Shown here: positions 1 to 7,784 of the stretch, one piece after another | Layout of the letters: each line of letters opens with the position of its first letter | How positions within the stretch are numbered: position 1 is the stretch's first letter | Notes under the pieces: generated by a model | What the model was told of the DNA's origin: nothing | What the model saw: the letters and a program-made list of their open reading frames with translations, nothing else | The model's database searches: none | Translations under genes and position numbers: made by a program | Assembly: GCF_003917135.1 (NCBI RefSeq) | Contig: NZ_RPDI01000012.1 | Coordinates: forward strand, 1 to 64,000 | Length of the DNA: 64,000 bases | From: Leucobacter chromiireducens | GTDB lineage: Bacteria; Actinomycetota; Actinomycetes; Actinomycetales; Microbacteriaceae | Reading direction: 5' to 3'

Positions 1-2
1 GC

Positions 3-1199
3 GCCATCGCGCAGCACCGCAGCCTCACCGAGCGCGAACGGAGCAGGATCGCGGCGCTCCGCGCGGAGGCGGCGGGCGGGAGCTCCGCGGCGGGGCAAGC
101 CGGGAGCTCCGCGACAGAGCATGCCGGCAGCGCCGCGGCTGGTGCGCAGCACCCCGGCGCACAGCCCGGCACGTCAGCGGAGCGCGCCGGGATCCTCGAG
201 GCGCTCGGGACGCTCCGGCTCCGCGAGGCGCGCGCACAGCTCCGCGCAGGCCTCCTCCTCACGGGGCAGATGCGCGGCATCATCGCGGAGGCGACGCCGG
301 CGCTCCTGCGCGGCGACCCGGTGCTGCTGCTCGGCGAGACCGGTGGCGCGAAGACCGCGCTCGCTGAGCACCTCGCACGCGTCACGACCGGCAGCGATCC
401 CGAGCTGGTGTCCGGCTACGGCGACATCTCCTCCGCGCAGGTGATCGGCACGCACGAGCTCCGCGCCGAGGGCGGCGCGACGGTGAGCGTGTTCACCCCG
501 GGTCCGCTGCTGCGCGCGATGCAGGAGGGGCGCGCCGTGGTCCTCGACGAGGTGAACGCGATGCCCGCCGAGTTCCTGAAGCGCCTCAACCGGATCCTGC
601 AGCTGCGGCCGGGCGACACGCTCCGGGTGCAGGAGGACGCTGGCCGCGAGGTGCGCGTCGCGCCGGGCTTCGCGATCCTCGCGACGGCGAACGAGCAGAC
701 GCCGCACCGCTACCGGGGCGTCGACCGGCTGAGCTCCGAGCTCGTGAACCGCTTCGGGGCGAACAGCTACCGGGTGCACTATCCGGACACCGGGGTGCGC
801 TTCGAGGACTTCCCGGTGGAGAACGGCCTGATCGCCGCCGCTGCCGCGGTCGACGCCGACGGCGTGCTCCCCCGCGAGTGGCGCGCCGAGGAACTCGTGC
901 GGCTCGCGCGCGCCGCGTTCATCAGCCAGCAGGTGTTCGCAGGCGCGGTGTCCGGCGGTTTCGGCGACTACGTGAGCACCGAGCGCGAGATCGACGGCAG
1001 GCCGGGTCTCGAGGAGTCCGTGCTCGCCCCGCGCACGCTCGTCGCCATGGTGCAGAAGGTGACGGCAAGCGCGGGATCGGTGACGCTCGAGGGCGCGCTC
1101 ACGCGCTTCGTCGAGGGCGTCATGCACCGCGAGGACCGGCGGGTGCTCGCGCTGATCCTGGAGGGCCAGGGTTTCGTGCTGGGCGCCGACCGGGCTTAG
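3..1199 (+). CDS. MoxR/AAA_5-type ATPase, 5' end outside window
   Basis: The frame is open from the left edge, so the true start lies outside. About 398 residues are visible. An Ala/Gly/Ser-rich linker (about residues 25-65) leads into an AAA core. The P-loop reads GETGGAKT (about residues 111-118); MoxR and dynein-like relatives usually have GETGTGKT, so Ala at the sixth position is unusual. Walker B reads VVLDEVN (about 180-186) and a sensor 1-like segment reads ILATANEQ. MoxR-family ATPases remodel partner proteins, often VWA-domain proteins encoded next to them; a partner would lie to the left and cannot be seen. The gene ends convergently with a DUF1684 gene across a hairpin-rich gap. 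Family assignment is firm; the cellular role is unknown. Confidence 0.85.
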   Translation, partial: AIAQHRSLTERERSRIAALRAEAAGGSSAAGQAGSSATEHAGSAAAGAQHPGAQPGTSAERAGILEALGTLRLREARAQLRAGLLLTGQMRGIIAEATPALLRGDPVLLLGETGGAKTALAEHLARVTTGSDPELVSGYGDISSAQVIGTHELRAEGGATVSVFTPGPLLRAMQEGRAVVLDEVNAMPAEFLKRLNRILQLRPGDTLRVQEDAGREVRVAPGFAILATANEQTPHRYRGVDRLSSELVNRFGANSYRVHYPDTGVRFEDFPVENGLIAAAAAVDADGVLPREWRAEELVRLARAAFISQQVFAGAVSGGFGDYVSTEREIDGRPGLEESVLAPRTLVAMVQKVTASAGSVTLEGALTRFVEGVMHREDRRVLALILEGQGFVLGADRA

Positions 1200-1219
1200 C
1201 CCGTCCCCCACAGCCCGGG

Positions 1220-1250
1220 CCCACCCGGTCCACCCGGCTCACCCGGTCCA
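1220..1250. repeat. short tandem repeat, unit about ACCCGGTCC
   Basis: About three imperfect copies of a 9-10 nt unit (ACCCGGTCC / ACCCGGCTC / ACCCGGTCC) follow the stop of the ATPase gene by about 20 nt. No coding potential is visible. It may be part of a transcription stop region or simple slippage DNA. Confidence 0.6.
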
Positions 1251-1256
1251 CCCCAA

Positions 1257-1316
1257 ATTTTGTTGGGGTCTAATCCGCTATTGGGGTGCCGGAGCGGATC
1301 AGACTCGCACCAAAAT
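1257..1316. repeat. palindromic element copy A (60 nt)
   Basis: An imperfect palindrome between convergent genes. The ends ATTTTG (1257-1262) and CAAAAT (1311-1316) pair. Inside, ATCCGCT (1273-1279) pairs with AGCGGAT (1293-1299), flanked by GTCT/AGAC after one mismatch. The core repeats almost exactly 104 nt downstream as copy B. A smaller nested hairpin CCCCAA/TTGGGG overlaps the left end. Confidence 0.75.
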
Positions 1317-1362
1317 CCGGGGTGGGGCGGGCCGTGCGGCCGCCGGGGCGAACCAGTCCAGT

Positions 1363-1417
1363 TTGGTACGGGTTTGATCCGCTATTCGGGCGCCGGAGCG
1401 GATCAGACTCGCACCAA
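1363..1417. repeat. palindromic element copy B (55 nt)
   Basis: Direct repeat of copy A; about 41 nt are nearly identical (1377-1417 against 1273-1313). Positions i and 2780-i pair across 1363-1383/1397-1417: 20 of 21 pairs form (two G-T), including TGATCCGCT (1375-1383) with AGCGGATCA (1397-1405). Differences from copy A partly preserve pairing, for example C-G in A becomes T-G in B. Confidence 0.75.
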
Positions 1418-1455
1418 TTCGGGGGTTGGGCGGGGCGGGCCAGCCGGGCCGGGCC

Positions 1456-1475
1456 GGGCCGGGCCCAGCCGGCCC
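1456..1475 (-). terminator. GC-rich hairpin downstream of the DUF1684 gene
   Basis: GGGCCGG (1456-1462) pairs with CCGGCCC (1469-1475) around a 6-nt loop, within a run of CCGGG pentamers (1444-1463). It lies 25 nt past the DUF1684 stop on the minus strand. There is no T-tract, so termination is only suggested. Confidence 0.45.
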
Positions 1476-1500
1476 GCGCCCCGCCAGCCCCACCCGGGAA

Positions 1501-2373
1501 CTACTGCTCGTAGGTGAGCACGCGCGCCACGTCGTTCGCTGGCTTCTTCTCGCCGGCGAGCACCTCGAGGTCGAGCGTGTTCTGCCTGGGCGGCAGCGGG
1601 CAGGTGACGAAGTTCGTCACCGCGCACGGCAGGGCGTGCGCATAGTTGAAGTCGATGAAATCGATGCGCCCAGCGCCGTCCTCCGAGAACTGCAGCTCGA
1701 TCACGCGACCGGCGCCGTAGCTCACGGGCCCGCTCGTGCGATCCCGAATGTGCGCGACCGGCTGCACGCCGTGCGCGGCGTCCTTGCCGATGAGCACCAC
1801 CTCGTAGTCCGCCCCGTCGTGGGTGAACGCGAGCGTTCCGATCTGGGTCGTCGTCTCGCGCACGCCCGTCTCGACGGTCACCGCCTCAACGTCGTTGCGC
1901 GCGCTCGGGGTGAACACCGCCGGGATCCGCCAGGCCGGATCGTAGTCGAACGCGGTGAGCCCGATCTCCTCGGCCGACACCGACAGGTGCGGATCGCGCA
2001 CGCGGACACCGAGAATCCGCTCGCCCGCGTCGTTCGTGCGCGGAACGGTCTCGACCTCCCGGTCACCAAAGTACACGGGCACGCTGCCCCCGTGCCCGTA
2101 CGTCTGGTTGCGCCCCGTCGGAATCTCGATCGGCGCGCTCGGGTACTCGCCAGCCACGGACAGGTTCGGCCCATCGGCCGGCGGCGTGAAGATCACGCGG
2201 CCGTCGGTCACGGCCCAGGTGCCAGGCAACCCATCGAGCACCACACCCGTCGCGCCCTCGTGCAGCCAGAACTGGGCCACCAGCGCGGTCCAGCCGTATG
2301 GGCGCGTCAGCTCCGCGACGCGAGTGTGGCGCCACTCGCGCCACTGGCCGGCAAGATGCTCGTTCGTAGGCAT
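1501..2373 (-). CDS. DUF1684 family protein
   Basis: A 290-residue protein matching the DUF1684 family: N-terminal EWRHTRVAELTRPYGWTALVAQFWL, then a beta-rich region with a GRVIF segment and a C-terminal IDFNYAHALPCAV...CPLPPRQN motif typical of the family. No signal peptide or membrane segment is seen. The biochemical function of DUF1684 is not established. I chose the ATG at 2373: it overlaps the upstream stop by one base (TGATG) and has AGAGGAGA in front. It is the last gene of a six-gene overlapping set with an ABC importer, so a role in processing the imported compound is inferred. The ORF can be extended upstream to 2481, but that part is only sequence of the preceding gene in another frame. 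Confidence 0.85.
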   Translation of the reverse strand: MPTNEHLAGQWREWRHTRVAELTRPYGWTALVAQFWLHEGATGVVLDGLPGTWAVTDGRVIFTPPADGPNLSVAGEYPSAPIEIPTGRNQTYGHGGSVPVYFGDREVETVPRTNDAGERILGVRVRDPHLSVSAEEIGLTAFDYDPAWRIPAVFTPSARNDVEAVTVETGVRETTTQIGTLAFTHDGADYEVVLIGKDAAHGVQPVAHIRDRTSGPVSYGAGRVIELQFSEDGAGRIDFIDFNYAHALPCAVTNFVTCPLPPRQNTLDLEVLAGEKKPANDVARVLTYEQ

Positions 2374-3830
2374 CAGTTCTCCTCTGTGTCCGTCGGGTGG
2401 GGGAAAGCGTTGGGTGCCGGCGCGTCGCCCGGCTGGTCCGCGGCTGCGGCGGCGCGCGCGGTGCGGTGCACGAACTCGCACACCCTGGCAAACGAGTCGG
2501 CGCTCGCGTGCGCGTTGCCGCGCGGCGTGCCGCCGTTCGAGTAGGGCACCCCGGAGACGGGGTGGGTGCGCGCGATCTCAGTGGCCGGCAGGTGCGGGAT
2601 CGTGATGCCGTGGCCGGCATCCGTGTAGTCGAGGTGCAGCCGCTCGGCGAGGTGGCCGCTCCGCGCGAGCGCGTCGAGGGCGAGCTGGGAGGCAAAGCTC
2701 GACGGCCAGGCGCGATCGTCACGCCCCGACACGCAGAGCACGGGGCCGGAGAAGCGCTCGATGGGGATCCTGGTCTGCTCGGCGAGCGCCCGATCCTGGA
2801 GGCCGTCGACGTAGATGTCGCCGTGCCTCGTTGGCGGCGCGTCGCCGCCCCACGGCTGCCAGCTCACGCCGGCATTGTCGTGCCAGAGGTGCGGTAGCGG
2901 TGCGCCGCCCGCGGTCCAACTCGGCCCGCTCCAGCCCTCCGCCGGGTCGGCGGCACCCTGCGCGCCGAACACGAACGCGCCGGGCACGAACGCGACCGCA
3001 CCGAGGATCCGTTCGGGATAGCGCGCGGCGAGCAGCAGGGTGAGCTCGCCCCCGCGCGACTGCCCGCTCACGATCGGCGCGCCGCCGAGCGGATCGAGCG
3101 TCTCACTCGCGTACGCGATCGCGCGCTCGAAGTACTCCAGCGGCGTCCGCGAGATGTAGTGCGAGAGCCCGGGTGCGCGGAAGTAGCCGAGCGCGAAGGC
3201 CTGGATTCCCGCGGCGGCGTAGAGCGCAGCGCGCGCCTCGTTGATCCCGCCGCCGGAGCCGTTCATCACGATGATCGTGGGGAACGGGCCAGCGCCGGCC
3301 GGGCGAAACAGCGTGCCGACGAGGCCGTCCGTGCGCACCTCGGCGCGGAGCACCCCTGGCGCGAGCAGGTGCTGCTGCACGAGCACCTGGGCGCGCTCCT
3401 GGCCGGTCGCTACCGGCCGCGTGTCAGAGGGGCCCCAGGAGCCGGAGCTGGACCCTGCATCTCCCCCATGCAGGGCATACGCGCCGGTGCCCGCAACGAG
3501 CCGGGCGGTGAGGCGCGTCTCAATCGGCGCCGTGACATCCTGTGGCTCCACGCCGCCGCCGTGCGAGGTGTCCCGTGTCTGCGCCCAGAACAGGCCCATC
3601 GCGTCGGCCACCCGGTAGTCGCCGGACACCGGAGCGGCGGCGTCGAGGTCCACCGCGCCGTCCGCGTCCGCGAGGAACGTCGCCTCAGCGGCCCAGCGCT
3701 CCGCCCCCCGCTGCGTCTCTGCGCGCAGCGCAACGAGCGAGCCGGGCACGGCGCCCGAGACGGTGATGGTGCGGCGCTCGGAGAGGAGTCCGCTGGCCGG
3801 GTTCACACGCAGCCGCAGTTCGGCGGTCAT
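2373..3830 (-). CDS. acyl-CoA thioester hydrolase / BAAT-family protein
   Basis: A 485-residue protein with the two-part layout of the bile acid-CoA:amino acid N-acyltransferase / acyl-CoA thioesterase family: an Ig-like N-terminal domain (about 1-165) and a C-terminal alpha/beta hydrolase domain (about 175-485). The nucleophile elbow GQSRGGE puts Ser at 258; Asp 371 or 372 (GRDDRAW) and His 407 (DAGHGI) complete a plausible triad. Ser rather than the Cys of amino-acid-conjugating BAAT points to hydrolysis of a thioester or ester. No signal peptide, so probably cytoplasmic. The ATG start overlaps the stop of the Ldh2 gene (ATGA). Cotranscription with an importer suggests a catabolic substrate; which one cannot be read from sequence. 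Confidence 0.85.
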   Translation of the reverse strand: MTAELRLRVNPASGLLSERRTITVSGAVPGSLVALRAETQRGAERWAAEATFLADADGAVDLDAAAPVSGDYRVADAMGLFWAQTRDTSHGGGVEPQDVTAPIETRLTARLVAGTGAYALHGGDAGSSSGSWGPSDTRPVATGQERAQVLVQQHLLAPGVLRAEVRTDGLVGTLFRPAGAGPFPTIIVMNGSGGGINEARAALYAAAGIQAFALGYFRAPGLSHYISRTPLEYFERAIAYASETLDPLGGAPIVSGQSRGGELTLLLAARYPERILGAVAFVPGAFVFGAQGAADPAEGWSGPSWTAGGAPLPHLWHDNAGVSWQPWGGDAPPTRHGDIYVDGLQDRALAEQTRIPIERFSGPVLCVSGRDDRAWPSSFASQLALDALARSGHLAERLHLDYTDAGHGITIPHLPATEIARTHPVSGVPYSNGGTPRGNAHASADSFARVCEFVHRTARAAAAADQPGDAPAPNAFPHPTDTEEN

Positions 3831-4864
3831 CGGGGCGGCTCCGTCGCGGCGGCGGCCCGTAGTGCAGCGAGCGCATCGGCGTCGACCGCGAGTGGGGTCG
3901 CCGGATCCCGGGCGTCCGCGAGCCGGTCGAACCGCGCGGGAAGGTGCCCGCCGGCGCCCACCCAGTCGGCGGCGAGGCGCGCGGCGTCCGCGGCGGCGTG
4001 CGCGCCGCCTGCTCGCGCGGGATCGAAGGCGAGGATCAGCGCGCCGCGCCCTGCGGCGTCAGGCCCCGGATCACGACCACCGACCGCGACGCCAGCCAGG
4101 AGCTCGACGAGGAGTCCACCGAGCGAGCCGACGAGGCTCTCGGGCAGGATCGCGGCGACCCGCGCGGCATCGAGCGTTGCCGCGCCGTCCGCGTCGACCG
4201 CGGCTCCCGGCGGCAGCGCTTCCCCGCTGGCCGCGCGTGCGCGGAGCTCGGCGAGCGTCAGGGGCGCGGTCGCGAAGTCGGCGACGAGCGGGGGTCCGCT
4301 CTCCCCGTCTGCGGCGTGCCGCGGCGCAGCGATCGCGATCGGATTGGTGCCGATCGCCGGGCTGCTGCTCCCCCACGGCGCGACGATCGCGGGCGCCTGC
4401 GCGGCGATGAGCGCGATCTGGCCGGTGAGCGCGATGTCGCGCGCCGCGAGGCCGAGCACCCCGAGCGCGCCGACCCCACGCACGCCGACGAGGCCGATGC
4501 CGTGCGCGGACGCTGCCGCCGTCGCGCGGGCCACGGCCACCGCGAGGGTCAGTGGGCCTGGCACGCCAGCGGCGTCGACCGATCCGATGGGGTCCGGCGG
4601 GGTGGGCGTGGGGCCCGGCGCTGCCGTCGCCTGCTCGCGTGCGGCCGGGGCCGACACGGGCGGGCCGATCCTGCGCAGATCCTTCACGAGCATGCCGACG
4701 CCGAAGCCGCGGAGGCCGAGAAGTTCAGCCTCGGCGAGCCAGCGCGCGGCGCGCGCGACATCGCCGTGCGTGGCGCGAGCGGCCGGGGCGTATGGCGCGA
4801 GCGCGCGGCCGAGCTCCGCCCCGAGTTCGCCCAGGGTGGTCTCGGCGCGCGCCTCGGTCGTCAC
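3827..4864 (-). CDS. Ldh2-family (malate/L-lactate dehydrogenase-like) protein lacking the usual histidines
   Basis: 345 residues of the Ldh_2 fold, a family that includes ureidoglycolate, sulfolactate and diketogulonate dehydrogenases. The VAPWG...GTNPIAIAAP nucleotide-site region is well kept. Two family hallmarks are not: the N-terminal RGI-SHG motif reads RGFGVGM here, and the internal (N/G)H-(F/S)G motif reads VGALGV, so both usual histidines are missing. It may therefore be degenerate or do other chemistry. The GTG at 4864 overlaps the permease stop (TAGTG); another GTG at 4879 would add five residues and cannot be excluded. It is followed by the BAAT gene with an ATGA overlap. Confidence 0.8.
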   Translation of the reverse strand: MTTEARAETTLGELGAELGRALAPYAPAARATHGDVARAARWLAEAELLGLRGFGVGMLVKDLRRIGPPVSAPAAREQATAAPGPTPTPPDPIGSVDAAGVPGPLTLAVAVARATAAASAHGIGLVGVRGVGALGVLGLAARDIALTGQIALIAAQAPAIVAPWGSSSPAIGTNPIAIAAPRHAADGESGPPLVADFATAPLTLAELRARAASGEALPPGAAVDADGAATLDAARVAAILPESLVGSLGGLLVELLAGVAVGGRDPGPDAAGRGALILAFDPARAGGAHAAADAARLAADWVGAGGHLPARFDRLADARDPATPLAVDADALAALRAAAATEPPR

Positions 4865-5691
4865 TAGTACTTCACCCACGGCACCAGTCGGCGCTCAATG
4901 AAGCCCTCAAGCGCCGTTGCCGCGTAGCCAAGCACCGAGATCGTCACGATCCCGACGTACATCTTGGACACCGCGAACGTGGACCATGAGCTCCAAATGA
5001 GGTAGCCGAGGCCGCTCTGCGAGCCGACGAACTCCGAAGCTGCGATGATCACGAACGCGCCGCCCGTCGCGAGCTTCATGCCGGTGAAGATGGAGGGCAG
5101 GGCGTACGGGAACGAGACGGTGAACCAGCGCTGCACGCGCGTCGCGCCGTTGGCCTTCGCGACATCGGTGAACAGCGGCGGCGTCTGCATCACCCCGCTC
5201 ATCGTGTTGAAGAACAGGTAGAAGAACACGCCGATCGCGACGATCACGTACTTGCTGGTCTCGCCGAGGCCGAAGATCAGCAGCAGGAGCGGGAAGATCG
5301 CCACCTTCGGGATCGGTAGGAGGCTCGCGAAGATGGGCTCAAGGAGCTGGCGCAGCGGCCGCACGGAGCCGAGCAGCACGCCGAGCAGCACACCCGGCAC
5401 CGCGCCCAGCACGAAGCCGATCGCGATGCGCGACAGGGTCATCGCCGCGTGCTCGATCAGCACACCGTCGAGCAGCATCGTCACGAACGTCGTGGCGATC
5501 GAGCTCGGCGCCGGGAAGAAGCGCGCGTCGAGCAGACCGGCGCGGCTCAGCACCTCCCACACGACGAGCAGCATGAGCGGCGTGTACGGTCCGATGCGTC
5601 GGATCCACGGGGAGCCACGCTCCGCGGCGACGGCGGAGCGCAGCTCGCGCTCGATCTCCGCGGGGATTTCGGGTGCGGTGCGATCGCTCAT
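4864..5691 (-). CDS. ABC transporter permease, SsuC/TauC/NMT1-associated type
   Basis: 275 residues, one BPD_transp_1 domain with about six membrane segments (LMLLVVWEVL, IAIGFVLGAVPGVLLG, ...). The EAA-type loop reads ANGATRVQRWFTVSFPYALPSIFTG. It resembles permeases for sulfonates, taurine, nitrate or thiamine precursors; sequence alone does not fix the substrate. It should form a homodimer with the ATPase encoded just upstream. The ATG at 5691 overlaps the ATPase stop by four bases (ATGA); the longer ORF to 5733 would lie inside the ATPase gene. Confidence 0.9.
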   Translation of the reverse strand: MSDRTAPEIPAEIERELRSAVAAERGSPWIRRIGPYTPLMLLVVWEVLSRAGLLDARFFPAPSSIATTFVTMLLDGVLIEHAAMTLSRIAIGFVLGAVPGVLLGVLLGSVRPLRQLLEPIFASLLPIPKVAIFPLLLLIFGLGETSKYVIVAIGVFFYLFFNTMSGVMQTPPLFTDVAKANGATRVQRWFTVSFPYALPSIFTGMKLATGGAFVIIAASEFVGSQSGLGYLIWSSWSTFAVSKMYVGIVTISVLGYAATALEGFIERRLVPWVKY

Positions 5692-6452
5692 GCCGCCGAC
5701 TCCTCCTCGGGCTGCTGCTCCAGCAGATCCCACAGCTTGACCGTGATCTCGCCGTAGCGCGGATCGCGGCGCAGTTCCTTGATGTCGCGGGGGCGGCCGA
5801 ACGGGATCTCGAGCTCGGCAATGATCCTGCCTGGGCGATGCGACATGACCACCACGCGGTCCGCGAGCGTCAGCGCCTCATCGACCGAGTGCGTGATGAA
5901 CAGCACCGCCTTCGACGTCTGCTCCCAGATGCGCAGCAGCTCCTGTTGCAGCACCACGCGGGTCTGCTCATCGAGCGCGCCGAACGGCTCGTCCATGAGC
6001 AGCACGTCGCCGTCGTCCGCGAGGGCGCGCGCAACGGAGGTGCGCTGGCGCATGCCGCCGGAGATCTGCGCCGGGTAGTAGCTCGCGAAGTCGCGAAGGC
6101 CGACGAGTTCCAGCAGCTCGTCGACGCGCGCACGCCGCTCGGCACGCGGCACGCCGCGCAGCTTCAGCGGGTACGCGACGTTCTCGGCGATCGTGAGCCA
6201 CGGGAAGATCCCGTGCTCCTGGAACACGACTGAGGGCCGGCTCTGCGTCTTCACGCTGCCGGAACTCGGGCTGTCGAGACCGGCGGCAACGCGCAGCAGC
6301 GTGCTCTTGCCGCAGCCCGATGGACCAAGCACGCAGACGAACTCCCCCGGGGCGATGTCGAGCGACACGTCCTGCACCGCGACCAGCAGTTCGTCACGCG
6401 ACTCCGCGTTCGGGAATGCCTTCCACAGGTGTTGGAACGAGATCCCGCTCAC
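5688..6452 (-). CDS. ABC transporter ATP-binding protein, SsuB/TauB type
   Basis: 254 residues. Walker A is GPSGCGKST (about 42-50), Q-loop VVFQEHGIFPWLT, signature ISGGMRQRTSVARAL (about 128-142), Walker B VLLMDEPFGALDE, switch His in ITHSVDEAL. The Q-loop with FPWLT is typical of the nitrate/sulfonate/taurine group. It is the motor of the importer formed with the neighbouring permease and lipoprotein. Its GTG start overlaps the binding-protein stop (GTGA), which supports coupled translation. Confidence 0.92.
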   Translation of the reverse strand: MSGISFQHLWKAFPNAESRDELLVAVQDVSLDIAPGEFVCVLGPSGCGKSTLLRVAAGLDSPSSGSVKTQSRPSVVFQEHGIFPWLTIAENVAYPLKLRGVPRAERRARVDELLELVGLRDFASYYPAQISGGMRQRTSVARALADDGDVLLMDEPFGALDEQTRVVLQQELLRIWEQTSKAVLFITHSVDEALTLADRVVVMSHRPGRIIAELEIPFGRPRDIKELRRDPRYGEITVKLWDLLEQQPEEESAA

Positions 6453-7495
6453 TTGGCGGACGCCTCCGCGGCCTGCGTCACAGCGGCGTCGAGGATGTCC
6501 TCGCGGAAGATGTCCTGGATCCGCGAGTCGCCGGTGAACTCGAGCGTGTCACGATCGCGGAAGAACTGCTCCTGCCGCGCAACATCCTCCCAGTCGATCG
6601 CGCCCTCGGGATCCTGCACCGTGAGCCCGATCTCGGTGAGCGTCTCGACCGGCAGATCGGTGTACTCGGCGATGATCGCCTGGTCAGCCGGATCCTTCCA
6701 GCCGCCGTCCTCGAGCTCCTGCACCGCGCGGAGGTAGGCGGCGGTGAACGCGGTCACCGCCTCGGGGTACTTGTCGACGTACTCGCTGTTGAAGGCGAGC
6801 GCGCCGAGCTCAACGCCGGCCTGGTAGCTCACGTCGAGGATCTCGTGGCCGAGACCCTGCGCCGTGATGGCGGAGGAGATGGGTTCGATCGTCCAGCTCG
6901 CGTCGATCGAGCCGTTGGCGAGCGCCGGCGGGATGTCGCCCGGCGAGAGGTTCACGAGCTCGACGTCGTCGAGGCTGATCCCCGCGGTCTCGAGTGCGAG
7001 GTACACGGAGTAGACGCCGAATCCGCCGGTCCCGGGGACGCCGATCTTCTTCCCCTTCAGCTCCGACACGTCGGTGATGCCCGACTGCTCCGAGGCCATG
7101 AGCGGTGCGGGGTTCTTCCCCTCCTCGGGGATGCGCGAGACGCTCGCGACGACGGAGATCGACGCGCCAGCCTTCGTCGCGTTGAAGAGGCCGGCACCCC
7201 AGGTCGCACCGCCGGCGACGATGCCGCCCATGCTCACCTGCTGGTAGGTCTCCCCCGAGCTGCCGCTCTTCGAGATCAGCTCGACGTCCACGCCGGCGTC
7301 CTCGAAGTAGCCCTTCTCTTCGGCGATGAAGAACGGGGCGTAATCGGCGTACGGCGAGTACAGGAAGGTGATCTTCGGCGCGTCGGCGGGATCCCCGCTC
7401 CCGGCCCCCGGCTCAGCGGACGATGCGCAGCTCGTCAGGAGTGCGGCTCCGGCAAGGAGGGCGATGCCTCCGGCGATTCGGCGGCGAAGGCTCAT
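6449..7495 (-). CDS. NMT1/SsuA-like substrate-binding lipoprotein
   Basis: 348 residues. A lipoprotein signal (RRR then a hydrophobic stretch) ends in the lipobox LTSC with Cys at about 23. The mature part is a type 2 periplasmic binding fold of the NMT1/THI5 group: APFFIAEEKGYFEDAGVDVEL, LKGKKIGVPGTGGFG, DASWTIEPISSAI. Relatives bind aliphatic sulfonates, taurine, nitrate, hydroxymethylpyrimidine or aromatic acids. It is the first gene of the six-gene set, preceded by GGGAGCCCACAC-ATG, a weak ribosome site. The promoter should lie in 7496-7650, where I see TAGATT on the minus strand as a candidate -10. Confidence 0.9.
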   Translation of the reverse strand: MSLRRRIAGGIALLAGAALLTSCASSAEPGAGSGDPADAPKITFLYSPYADYAPFFIAEEKGYFEDAGVDVELISKSGSSGETYQQVSMGGIVAGGATWGAGLFNATKAGASISVVASVSRIPEEGKNPAPLMASEQSGITDVSELKGKKIGVPGTGGFGVYSVYLALETAGISLDDVELVNLSPGDIPPALANGSIDASWTIEPISSAITAQGLGHEILDVSYQAGVELGALAFNSEYVDKYPEAVTAFTAAYLRAVQELEDGGWKDPADQAIIAEYTDLPVETLTEIGLTVQDPEGAIDWEDVARQEQFFRDRDTLEFTGDSRIQDIFREDILDAAVTQAAEASAK

Positions 7496-7654
7496 GTGTG
7501 GGCTCCCGGGTCAAGACTCGGCGCGGCCCATCGCCGCGCACTCCGCAAATCTATCGTTCCGCGCATGCTGCGTGGGGGCATCGGCGTCACATTTGGTCAT
7601 ACCTCGCCCGCGCCCGGCCTCGCCAGTGAGTCCGCCCGCGCACCACCAACGCGC

Positions 7655-7716
7655 CGGAGAAATTCGAAAGCTCGGGCGCTTTCGCGCGAAAACGCCCGAG
7701 ATCCCAGATTTCTCCG
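7655..7716. repeat. palindromic element copy C (62 nt)
   Basis: An imperfect palindrome centred at 7685.5 with no bulges. CGGAGAAAT (7655-7663) pairs with ATTTCTCCG (7708-7716); a symmetric 7x7 internal loop follows; CTCGGGCG (7671-7678) pairs with CGCCCGAG (7693-7700); then one mismatch and the self-complementary TTTCGCGCGAAA (7680-7691). It lies in the 328-nt gap between aroB and the importer operon. It matches copies A, B and D in size and layout, not in sequence. Confidence 0.7.
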
Positions 7717-7729
7717 CGTGGTTTGGGGG

Positions 7730-7779
7730 CGCGCAGCGGGTGCCGCGGGCGCGCAGCGGGTGCCGCGGGCGCGCAGCGC
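7730..7779. repeat. 20-bp tandem repeat, 2.5 copies
   Basis: Two perfect copies of CGCGCAGCGGGTGCCGCGGG at 7730-7749 and 7750-7769, then a third that breaks off after CGCGCAGCG. It is non-coding and lies just before the aroB terminator hairpin. There are too few copies and no spacers for a CRISPR array. Confidence 0.85.
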
Positions 7780-7784
7780 GAATC

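Noticed and set aside
3159-4901. 580-codon open frame on the plus strand
   Set aside because: It is antisense to the BAAT and Ldh2 genes, is Arg/Ala/Ser-rich without domains, and arises from GC-biased third positions.
7730-7779. CRISPR-like repeats
   Set aside because: The 20-bp units are contiguous, with no spacers and no cas genes.
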